A stretch of 61,844 nucleotides of DNA from Opitutales bacterium. GTDB taxonomy: Bacteria; Verrucomicrobiota; Verrucomicrobiia; Opitutales; Oceanipulchritudinaceae. A model generated the notes under the pieces. The model had not been told where the DNA came from. It saw only the letters and a list, made by a program, of their open reading frames with translations, and searched no databases. The translations under genes and the position numbers were made by a program. Shown here one piece after another: positions 51,403 to 58,803 of this stretch (its first letter is position 1; every line of letters starts with the position of its first letter). Location of the stretch: contig JAFIGH010000017.1 of NCBI GenBank assembly GCA_020831525.1, positions 1 to 61,844 of the forward strand, read 5' to 3'.

Positions 51403-53372
51403 AGCCGATTTCCGAGTATCCAGGCCGTAAGCGCGTTGTTGTCGAACGGGTGATCCCCGGCCTGCCGGCCGACGGCGGGATGATCAAACGCCCGGAGGGC
51501 ACGGAGATTCCGGTGCGGGCGCACGTCTATGGCGACAGCCACGATGTGGTGACGACAGTCTTCCGCTGGCGCCGCGCCGGGGAGACAGGCTGGAACGAGG
51601 CGCGCATGCACGCCCAGCCCAACGACGAGTTCACCTTCTTCTGGCGCCCTCCCGGGATCGGCCTCTACGAATACCGCGTGGCGGCGTGGACCGATGCTTT
51701 CGCCTCATGGCAGGAGGGTTTTGCGAAAAAGGCCGACTCGGGCCAGTCTCTCGATGTGGAGTTTTCCATCGGGTCGGGACTTGTCGCGGCGGCGGCGGCA
51801 CGGGCCACCGGCGCGCAGGCCAAACAACTCAAGGCGTACGCCGACTTCCTCGGGGATTCCGGGCGTGACTGGAACCAGCGCGTCCAGCTCGCACGCGGCC
51901 GCGAATTGGCGGATGTCGCCGGGGCCTATCCCGACCGCGAAATGGAGGTCGAAGGCGGGATCCAACGCCTCTTTGTGGAGCGGTGGCGGGCTCAGTTCAG
52001 CACATGGTATGAGTTTTTTCCGCGTTCGTGCAGCGACGATCCGAACCGCCACGGCACCTTTGCCGATGCCGCGCGGCGGCTGCCGGAGATCGCGGCGATG
52101 GGTTTTGATGTCGTCTACCTGCCGCCCATCCATCCGATCGGGCGCGCCTTCCGCAAGGGGCGCAACAACGCTCTTGAGGCGGGGCCGGACGATGTCGGCA
52201 GCCCGTGGGCCATCGGCGGGGAGGCCGGCGGCCACAAGTCCGTCAATCCCGACCTCGGCACGCTCGACGATTTCCGCGCCTTCATCGCCGCCGCCGCGGC
52301 GGAAGGACTCGAGATCGCCATCGACATCGCCTTCCAGTGTTCGCCTGACCATCCGTATGTGAAGAAACACCCCGAGTGGTTCCGCTGGCGGCCCGACGGA
52401 ACCGTGCAATACGCGGAGAACCCTCCCAAAAAGTACCAGGATATTCTGCCCTTCGATTTTGAGTCGACGGACTGGAAGAGCCTTTGGAAGGAACTCAAAT
52501 CGGTATTCGAATTTTGGATCGAGCAGGGCGTGAAGATCTTCCGCGTCGATAATCCCCATACAAAGAGTTTCCTTTTTTGGGAATGGTGTCTCGGCGAGCT
52601 GAAGCGGGACCATCCGGAAACGATCTATCTCGCGGAGGCCTTCACGCGGCCGAAACGCAAATACCGGCTCGCCCGCCATGGCTTCACGCAGGGCTACACC
52701 TACTTCACCTGGCGCAACGACGCACGCGTGATGCGCGAATACCTTGAGGAACTGACGCAGAGGGAGGTGGCGGAGTATTTCTGGCCCAACTTCTGGCCCA
52801 ATACCCCCGATATCCTGCACGCCGACCTCCAGCACGGCAACCGGGCGACCTTTATCGGGCGCTACGTGCTCGCGGCAACACTCTCTTCCAGCGTGGGCAT
52901 CTACGGCCCCGCCTACGAGGTCATGGACAAGGAACCCTTCCCGGGGAAAGAAGAATACAACCACAACGAGAAATACGAACTCAAACTGTGGGACCGCTTC
53001 GCTCCGGGTAACATCCGCGAAGAGATCACGCTGGTAAATCGGGCGCGCCATGGAAATCCGGCGCTCCAGCAGTTCCGGGATCTCATTTTTCTCGAGACGG
53101 ACAACCCCGCCTTCATTGCTTACATCAAGCGCACACCCGACCGCGCGAACCAAGTCCTTGTCGTCGTCAACATGGACTGGCAATGGACGCAGTCCGGCCA
53201 TGTGTTCGTACCGGTGGAAGAACTCGGCCTCGGCAGCGACCAAGAGTTCGGCGTGCGCGACCTGCTCGACCCGCAGACGCCCGTCTACCGCTGGAAAGGC
53301 GTGCGCAACTTTGTTAAGCTCGATCCCCGCAAGTCGCCGGCGCACCTTTTTCAGGTCGTTTTCGACGTGTAG
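51399..53372 (+). CDS. glgE: GlgE, alpha-1,4-glucan:maltose-1-phosphate maltosyltransferase
   Basis: A 657-residue GH13_3 enzyme of normal length. An N-terminal beta domain comes first (about 1-125), with PVRAHVYGDSHDVV. A helical bundle follows, then the barrel beginning RAQFSTWYEFFPRS. The catalytic Asp384 is in KIFRVDNPHTKS and the acid/base Glu413 in YLAEAFTRPK. GlgE transfers maltose from maltose-1-phosphate to glucan ends. The start overlaps the glgM stop. No treS or mak gene is next to it, so maltose-1-phosphate should come from GlgM. A hypothetical membrane-anchored protein follows 10 bases later. Confidence 0.96.
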   Translation: MKPISEYPGRKRVVVERVIPGLPADGGMIKRPEGTEIPVRAHVYGDSHDVVTTVFRWRRAGETGWNEARMHAQPNDEFTFFWRPPGIGLYEYRVAAWTDAFASWQEGFAKKADSGQSLDVEFSIGSGLVAAAAARATGAQAKQLKAYADFLGDSGRDWNQRVQLARGRELADVAGAYPDREMEVEGGIQRLFVERWRAQFSTWYEFFPRSCSDDPNRHGTFADAARRLPEIAAMGFDVVYLPPIHPIGRAFRKGRNNALEAGPDDVGSPWAIGGEAGGHKSVNPDLGTLDDFRAFIAAAAAEGLEIAIDIAFQCSPDHPYVKKHPEWFRWRPDGTVQYAENPPKKYQDILPFDFESTDWKSLWKELKSVFEFWIEQGVKIFRVDNPHTKSFLFWEWCLGELKRDHPETIYLAEAFTRPKRKYRLARHGFTQGYTYFTWRNDARVMREYLEELTQREVAEYFWPNFWPNTPDILHADLQHGNRATFIGRYVLAATLSSSVGIYGPAYEVMDKEPFPGKEEYNHNEKYELKLWDRFAPGNIREEITLVNRARHGNPALQQFRDLIFLETDNPAFIAYIKRTPDRANQVLVVVNMDWQWTQSGHVFVPVEELGLGSDQEFGVRDLLDPQTPVYRWKGVRNFVKLDPRKSPAHLFQVVFDV

Positions 53373-53382
53373 GCGCGCATCT

Positions 53383-54243
53383 ATGAAATCCGTATTTCGC
53401 CTCGTCTCGCGCCTCGTCCTCGCCGTCCTGATCCTGATCGTGTTGCTTGGTCTGTTCCAAGTATATTTTATCTACGGCAGGAGCGCGAAGCCGATGGAGC
53501 GTACGGAGGTCAAGCCGGGTATCTTCGTCACGGTCGAGGAGGTCTCCGGCTCCGACGGCACCGAAGGCCTTGTTGTCACGACGGAGGTGTACTGGGACAC
53601 GCCGGGCGTCTCGTTCGAGTTGCGCCCGCTCGAGCAAGGGCCGGACGGGCTCTGGAACCGGGTAACGCTGATCTTCCAGGATTGGCCGGTCCTCACAAAG
53701 GGCTACGTCGCCCTCATGAATACATCGCGTATCTTCGAGCACGAGTGGCACCACAACTACCCCTTCAAGCGCGCCACCTTCATTGAGCCGCTCATTGAGC
53801 GGGGGCAATTGAGCCACTACTGGGAGCATGTCTACATGATGTGGTGGGACGACGATTTGAACGCCACCTTTGAGGAGGAGAAGCCGATCTCCGACTTTGT
53901 CGTGGAAAACGCCTACTGGGGTATCGGACTGCAGGGCGGCTTGGTGCGCGAGGGGTCGTTTCGGCCCGGGGCAAGCGACCGCGATCTTCCCCAGCCGCTT
54001 CCTATCTCTTTCATCGGTATCGACGCGGAGCGCAAGGTGCTCTATCTCATCGCTTTCGAGAACGCTTCGGAGGAGTTCGCCGCAAACTACGCGACCTCCA
54101 TGGGTGTTGTGGAAGGGGGGCGCGTCGATTCGCGCAACGGCACGCACCTCATCCTCGGTCGGGGCACCGGCCAGTTCCTGCGCGGTGTCCGCAACCTCCG
54201 CTTCCTCTCCGGATACATCGGCGTGCGCTACGACGAGCCCTGA
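53383..54243 (+). CDS. Membrane-anchored protein of unknown function, downstream of glgE
   Basis: The product is 286 residues from MKSVFRLVSRLVLAVL; the open frame upstream overlaps glgE. One N-terminal hydrophobic segment (about 8-30) would anchor it with the rest outside the cytoplasm. The body is rich in aromatic residues (HEWHHNYPFKRATFIEP, YWEHVYMMWWDDDLNATFEE) and in Gly/Arg near the end (GTHLILGRGTGQFLRG). No family was recognised. It is 10 bases after glgE and may belong to the operon. The WHH and YWEH motifs look potentially metal-binding. Confidence 0.65.
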   Translation: MKSVFRLVSRLVLAVLILIVLLGLFQVYFIYGRSAKPMERTEVKPGIFVTVEEVSGSDGTEGLVVTTEVYWDTPGVSFELRPLEQGPDGLWNRVTLIFQDWPVLTKGYVALMNTSRIFEHEWHHNYPFKRATFIEPLIERGQLSHYWEHVYMMWWDDDLNATFEEEKPISDFVVENAYWGIGLQGGLVREGSFRPGASDRDLPQPLPISFIGIDAERKVLYLIAFENASEEFAANYATSMGVVEGGRVDSRNGTHLILGRGTGQFLRGVRNLRFLSGYIGVRYDEP

Positions 54244-54361
54244 GGGCAGCGGTACCGAGGCATCCTTTTCGCCCGGCGGAGTCGCACGCTTCAGCCGCAG
54301 GATTTCCGGTTGAGGAGCACAAGTTGGACGTGCGCTCGTGCGCGGTGGCGGCGTTAGCTGT

Positions 54362-54961
54362 TTAGCCGTCCACGCCGCCGGGTGCCCATGTCCGCTCTTC
54401 GATGTGCAGGCGGCCCTCCGGGCGGAGTTCACTGCGGTAGAGGCCGAACATTTCCATGCGGAAGGGCGCCGCGCCGAAGGCGGCGTGTTCTTTAAGGAAC
54501 TGCCGCACGGTCTCTTCAGCGGCGTGGTTGACGCGGGCTATGGTGAGGTGGGGCTGGTAAACGCGTTTTTCGGGCTCGAGACCGATACGGAAAAAGGCGT
54601 CCTCGATCTGCTTTTTCAGGGAGAAGAGACGGGGGTGGGCGCTGCCAAGCCCGGCCCAGACGGCGTGCGCGCTTCCTTTCGCGGGAAACCGCCCCACGCC
54701 CTCGACGGGAAGGAAAAAAGGCGCGACCGACACCTTCTCCAAGGCCGCTTCGATCTCGCCTTGGAATTGCCCCGGCACGTCGCCGATGAACCGCAGGGTG
54801 AGGTGGTAGTGGCCGCTTCCGACCCAGTGGAATCCATTCCAGCGGTCGTCACGCAGCCGCGCCAGCGCTTCCTTTACGTAGCCGGGTACTGGCGCTGCGA
54901 CAAAAAGACGCGTGCCACGCAGCGGGGGGTCGCCGGAACCGCTGTTGCTGGAGCCGCCCAT
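54362..54961 (-). CDS. thpR: RNA 2',3'-cyclic phosphodiesterase
   Basis: A 199-residue 2H phosphoesterase. Two HxT motifs are visible: HLT in HYHLTLRFIGD at residues 53-55 and HLT in VYQPHLTIARV at 138-140. The first strand is RLFVAAPVPGYVKEAL. The family hydrolyses 2',3'-cyclic phosphates on RNA ends and was first described as 2'-5' RNA ligase. The N-terminal Gly/Ser-rich segment of about 15 residues is variable. It is followed on the same strand, upstream, by a short basic ORF. Confidence 0.93.
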   Translation of the reverse strand: MGGSSNSGSGDPPLRGTRLFVAAPVPGYVKEALARLRDDRWNGFHWVGSGHYHLTLRFIGDVPGQFQGEIEAALEKVSVAPFFLPVEGVGRFPAKGSAHAVWAGLGSAHPRLFSLKKQIEDAFFRIGLEPEKRVYQPHLTIARVNHAAEETVRQFLKEHAAFGAAPFRMEMFGLYRSELRPEGRLHIEERTWAPGGVDG

Positions 54962-54985
54962 TGAGTCGTGGCGCGTGTTTGGCGC

Positions 54986-55135
54986 TCAGCGGGCGTCTTT
55001 CTTGCCTTGGTGCCGTTTTCCCGCGGCAGAGACGTGCCCGCGTACGCGGCTGGTGAGGCCCGTCTTGTCGATTTGCCGCTGCTTCGCGATTTCCATGGAC
55101 CGGATCGCCTTTTCGTCGTGATGATTTTTCTTCAT
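54986..55135 (-). CDS. Short basic protein, 49 residues
   Basis: The sequence opens MKKNHHDEKAIRSMEIAKQR, continues QIDKTGLTSRVRGHVSAAGK and ends RHQGKKDAR. It is Lys/Arg/His-rich, with the IRSMEIAKQRQIDKTG block resembling small KGG-like or nucleic-acid-associated proteins. It lies 24 bases upstream of thpR on the same strand and would be co-transcribed. It is probably real because of its consistent charge pattern and clean start, but it could be noise. Confidence 0.5.
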   Translation of the reverse strand: MKKNHHDEKAIRSMEIAKQRQIDKTGLTSRVRGHVSAAGKRHQGKKDAR

Positions 55136-55210
55136 GAATTGTGAATCTACACGCTAAGGTGGTCCGGGGCAAATGAAGAAAGCACGGAATCGTTTGCCAG
55201 CGCCGGGAAA

Positions 55211-55582
55211 ATGGTTTCTGGCAGGAGGATGACATTTTGCGGAAAATGGTATGTGGGCTACGGCCTCTTTCTCTTCATCTGTGGTTTGGCGGGCTACCTA
55301 TCCAATCCGGAGGCCGCCATCACGGCGCTTGTTTCCGGCTCCATTTTCGGTGCGCTCTCCGCCGTGTGGGGCGGGCTCATGTGGATCGGCCACCGCTGGG
55401 CATGGACTGCCGCACTCCTCACCACCACCATGCTTTCGGTCGTCTTCGTATGGCGCTCTTCGGCAAGCTGGGCGGCAACCGCCTCAGGCGAGGGCAAGAC
55501 CTTCGCCGCCTCCCTCATCACGCTGATGCTCATCGGCTCCGTCGCGTCAATCGTCGTGCTTCTGCGCTACCGCCGGACCTGA
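55211..55582 (+). CDS. TMEM14-like small membrane protein
   Basis: A product of about 123 residues with four hydrophobic segments (about 14-33, 38-60, 64-84 and 100-118). The layout YGLFLFICGLAGYLSNPEAA then LVSGSIFGALSAVWGGLMWI resembles the TMEM14/UPF0136 family. The start is not settled: an alternative ATG at 55229 has GGAGG directly adjoining it, which is too close to act. Function unknown. It is divergent from the short basic ORF, about 75 bases away. Confidence 0.65.
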   Translation: MVSGRRMTFCGKWYVGYGLFLFICGLAGYLSNPEAAITALVSGSIFGALSAVWGGLMWIGHRWAWTAALLTTTMLSVVFVWRSSASWAATASGEGKTFAASLITLMLIGSVASIVVLLRYRRT

Positions 55583-55725
55583 CCGACGGCTCTACCGGAC
55601 GAGGATCATTCCGGGTACGTTGAGACTGAGACTGACGGTCACGGGGCTTCAGCCTTCCGCCGCAGCCCCGCTGAGCATTCGATTGACCGCACCTCTTTCG
55701 TTGTCGTTTATTCGTTACCGCCGAA

Positions 55726-55881
55726 ATGCTTTCCCGGATCGAGGAAGCTGCGATGGCGGACCGCCCGGTTGAAGAAATTGCGCCTCTGGTGGAGAAAGTT
55801 GAAAGCCTTCTCAACGAATTGGCCCGCGCAATCGACGCCCACGTAGCGTCGACCCCTGGGTTCCGTGGAGGGCCTCATTGA
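55726..55881 (+). pseudogene. Possible remnant of an Hpt-domain protein
   Basis: A 51-codon frame reading MLSRIEEAAMADRPVEEIAP and onward to LLNELARAIDAHVAST. It has the amphipathic pattern of the last helices of histidine phosphotransfer domains. The phosphorylated His and earlier helices are absent; a TGA lies 14 codons upstream. It overlaps the convergent enolase-superfamily gene by 7 bases. Weak evidence. Confidence 0.3.
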
Positions 55882-57173
55882 TCGAGCTGCCGTCGACCGA
55901 TGGTCTCGGCGGCAGCGACCCAGGCGGGGTCGAGTTCGACGCCAAAGCCGGGGGCGGTGGGCACGATGATGGTGCCTTCCTGAGCGACGAGGCGACCAGT
56001 GGGCGCTGTCGCGGGGAGGTCGCGGTCGAAGCCTTTGTATTCCTGGTAGGGTCCGGGGTCGGTCGTGCAGGCGGCGAAGACGGCGGCGTAGAGGAAGCCG
56101 AGGCCGTAGCCGCTGATGTGCGGCGTGCAGGTCATGCCGACGGCGTGGGCCGCGCGGGCCACTTTGATCGAACGCGTGAGCCCGCCAAAGTAGAAGATGT
56201 CGGGCTGGGGAAGGTCGACGATGCGGTGCTCGATCTGCCAGAGGAAGTGGCGCAGGCTGATTTCCTGTTCGCCCCCGGCTATGGTGATGATCCCCTCGAG
56301 GGCTTCACGCACGGCACGGGTCTCGTCGTAATGATCGAAGGGAACGGGCTCCTCGAAAAATGCGTGGCCGGTCTCGGCGAGCATTTTTCCAAAGCGGAGA
56401 CTGGAGACATGGTCGTAGGAGCCGTTGGCGTCGGCGTAGAGCGTAAGATCGGGAAAGGACTCGCGCATAAGCGGAATGAGGGCTTTGTCGCGCGCATCGG
56501 ATTCGGGAGTCTGCCGCATGCGCGCACCGAGGCGATACTTGATCGCCTTGGCCCCGAATTCCGCGATGTAGCGGTGGAAGACCTCGATCTCGGCCTCGGG
56601 CGCATTCCCGCGTCGAAAGGAGGCTTGGTAGACGCCGATCTCGCGGCGCAGGGTGCCTTCGCCCAACAGGTCGGTGACCGGTTTGCCAACGGCTTTGCCC
56701 AGGAGATCGAGCACGGCCATTTCGAGGCTGGCGACGGAGGCCCAGAAAGCAAGGCCCTGCCATTTGTAATTGGAGCCGAAGCCTCCCCGGTCGTTGCAGG
56801 TCTTTTCGATAGTTGCTTCCCAATCACGGGCATCGGTTCCGAGGGCGTGACCCGCGACGCGTTGAATAAAGATGGGATAGGTCTGCGAAAGGACGCCCCC
56901 GTGGGCCACGGCGACCCCTTCGGCACCATCGGTTGTGCGCACGCGCACGAGCCACTGGCGTTCGTTGCGCAACAGCTCAACGGAGTCGATGATGAGGGGA
57001 TCGCGCGGCAACTTGTCGGCGCGGAGAGCCGGTTCGGCGGCGGCGGCGAGGATGCGTGCACGGCGGGCGGCGGCTTCTTCACCGGAGTTGGAGGACGGGC
57101 CTGCGGACGCGGCGGCACCGGCGCAACCCGTTCCGAGAACGGGCAGGCGGATGAGAATCTCGCGGCGTTTCAT
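55875..57173 (-). CDS. Enolase-superfamily (MR/MLE) protein with Tat lipoprotein signal
   Basis: The 432-residue protein begins MKRREILIRLPVLGTGC, a twin-arginine motif (RREIL) followed by a lipobox-like GTGC; TatC is encoded at 13 kb. The enolase-superfamily catalytic barrel is intact: a Lys in KAIKYRLG, metal ligands in LYADANGSYD, FFEEPVPFDHYDE and IAGGEQE, and a late His in CTPHISGYG. Members abstract a proton next to a carboxylate: sugar-acid dehydratases, racemases or muconate cycloisomerase. The substrate is not predictable, and the divergent glycoside hydrolases suggest a uronic or sugar acid. It is 17 bases downstream of the leftward glycoside hydrolase gene. Confidence 0.88.
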   Translation of the reverse strand: MKRREILIRLPVLGTGCAGAAASAGPSSNSGEEAAARRARILAAAAEPALRADKLPRDPLIIDSVELLRNERQWLVRVRTTDGAEGVAVAHGGVLSQTYPIFIQRVAGHALGTDARDWEATIEKTCNDRGGFGSNYKWQGLAFWASVASLEMAVLDLLGKAVGKPVTDLLGEGTLRREIGVYQASFRRGNAPEAEIEVFHRYIAEFGAKAIKYRLGARMRQTPESDARDKALIPLMRESFPDLTLYADANGSYDHVSSLRFGKMLAETGHAFFEEPVPFDHYDETRAVREALEGIITIAGGEQEISLRHFLWQIEHRIVDLPQPDIFYFGGLTRSIKVARAAHAVGMTCTPHISGYGLGFLYAAVFAACTTDPGPYQEYKGFDRDLPATAPTGRLVAQEGTIIVPTAPGFGVELDPAWVAAAETIGRRQLDQ

Positions 57174-57190
57174 GGGCTGGCTTGTTCTGA

Positions 57191-58666
57191 TTAGTCGCCG
57201 GAAAGCAGGGTCACCCAGCTGCGGTCGGCGATGATCAGGGGGTAGTCTCCCACCGGAAAGCGCTTGAGGCGGATGCCGTCTTCTCCGGCGGTGAGCATCG
57301 CAGGTGGCGCGGAGCGCACCTCACCGGTCAGGAGGTCGACCACGACAGGGTCCGTGATCGGCGGAAGGCCCGCGACCGTGAGGTCGACGAGGCGCTCGGC
57401 GAATTCGTCGCGCGGCCGGTCGTCCGTGAACCAGAGGGCAACAGCGGCTCCGGGCGTATCGGCGCGGGAAAAGGCGAAGGCAGTGAAGTCGACGGGCGCA
57501 TTTTGCACGCACATCTCGCGGAGGCGTTCCAGCTCGCCGCGAAATAGGGTGGCTACGCGTTGATAGGCCCCGAAGGCGGCCTTGGGGCGTTCAATGGATC
57601 CGTCCGGACGGGCCACAAGGAGGCCCTTTGTGTTGTGCCCCGTCATGTGGTCGTCCTCCTTGTGGTAGTGCAGGTCGGAGAGAGTGAAGATATTCACGAC
57701 CTCGATATCGTGCCCGATGTCGCCGAGCATGCGGCGGAGGTTCCATTTGGCTTGGGTTGTCTCGGACCAGTCTTCGCGGGAGAGCGCACCGATGGTGGTG
57801 CCGCGCGGCGTGCTCGGGGCACCGTTTTCGCCCTGCCAGAGGGCAATGCCGGGACGGTAGCTGTCGAGCAGTTCGCGCAACTGAAGAATATAGGGGTAGG
57901 CGCGCTCCGGGCGGGAAGTATAGCCGTGGTGGGCGAGAACATCGAACTCGTCGAGGCGGTCTTCCTCGCGCAGGAGGTCGAGCAAGGCGGTGATGTAGTC
58001 GTGGCGGTCGATGTAGGCGATGGAGAGGCCGATGATGCGCGACTCCGGTTGGACGCGCTTGATGACGGCGCTCGTGCGGGCATGGAAGCGGGCGAAGTCC
58101 GCGGGGTCGACATTTCCCGCGAGGTCGGGCTCGTTCCAGATCTCCCATTCCGAAACGCGGTCCTTGTAGCGGGTGACGGTGGCCTCGACCCAGTTGTCCC
58201 AGGCTTCGAGGGCCTCCTCGCCGGTGGGTATGCCCCCCGCGAGGACCGGTTCGCCTCCGCCTTCATAAATGGGGTTGCCGTAGGACAACTGCACCCATGG
58301 CTGCACGCCTTCCTCGAGGGCCCCGTCGATGATGGCGTCGAGCCACTCGAAGTTATATTCGCCTTTGACCGGTTCGCATTTGGCCCAGCCGCCCTGGAGG
58401 CGGACGCGCTTGGCCCCGGAGCGACCGAGGTATTCACGGTAGGCGTGAAAATCGGCGTAGTCGCGGTCGAGCGTTTCGCCGCCGACGGACCAGCGTGAGT
58501 CCGTTATTTCGCGCGAGGGGAGGGTCTCAAGCTTTCCGAGGACGGTCCATTCGTGGTCGTTTGTTTGGCTGCTCATCGGTGGCGAAAGCTGAAGGAAGGC
58601 GGCGAGGATGAGGCCCGCGAGCCCGGTTGTCCACCTGCTGGGGAAACGGAGAAGGTTTTTGCTCAT
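57191..58666 (-). CDS. Glycoside hydrolase, clan GH-A type (paralogue 1)
   Basis: The product is 491 residues from MSKNLLRFPSRWTTG with a signal peptide to about residue 33; an upstream 42-codon extension is rejected. The barrel reads SRWSVGGETLDRDYADFHAY, GAKRVRLQGGWAKCEPV, then WEIWNEPDLAGN with the probable acid/base Glu179, and ALWQGENGAP with the probable nucleophile Glu280. The family resembles GH39/GH5-like clan A enzymes, but the exact family is not settled. It is divergent from its paralogue (58804-61548), about 140 bases away, and on the same strand as the downstream enolase-superfamily gene. It probably acts in the periplasm on plant or algal polysaccharide. Confidence 0.85.
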   Translation of the reverse strand: MSKNLLRFPSRWTTGLAGLILAAFLQLSPPMSSQTNDHEWTVLGKLETLPSREITDSRWSVGGETLDRDYADFHAYREYLGRSGAKRVRLQGGWAKCEPVKGEYNFEWLDAIIDGALEEGVQPWVQLSYGNPIYEGGGEPVLAGGIPTGEEALEAWDNWVEATVTRYKDRVSEWEIWNEPDLAGNVDPADFARFHARTSAVIKRVQPESRIIGLSIAYIDRHDYITALLDLLREEDRLDEFDVLAHHGYTSRPERAYPYILQLRELLDSYRPGIALWQGENGAPSTPRGTTIGALSREDWSETTQAKWNLRRMLGDIGHDIEVVNIFTLSDLHYHKEDDHMTGHNTKGLLVARPDGSIERPKAAFGAYQRVATLFRGELERLREMCVQNAPVDFTAFAFSRADTPGAAVALWFTDDRPRDEFAERLVDLTVAGLPPITDPVVVDLLTGEVRSAPPAMLTAGEDGIRLKRFPVGDYPLIIADRSWVTLLSGD

Positions 58667-58803
58667 TTGCTGAAGGGGATTTCGGATTTTTGGAACCTTA
58701 CGGTGATGACCCGCATGATCAATCATTATTCGCAAAACGTAAAAAGATAAACGCATTTCAAGCATTGAAGAAATGCGGCAAACGTCTTCCACCTATAGGC
58801 TTC
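58667..58803. promoter_or_regulatory. Shared divergent promoter region of the glycoside hydrolase pair
   Basis: The 137-base region between two paralogous, divergent genes. An AT-rich run (ATCATTATTCGCAAAACG) is near 58720. No known operator was recognised. Co-regulation is likely from the geometry. Confidence 0.4.
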
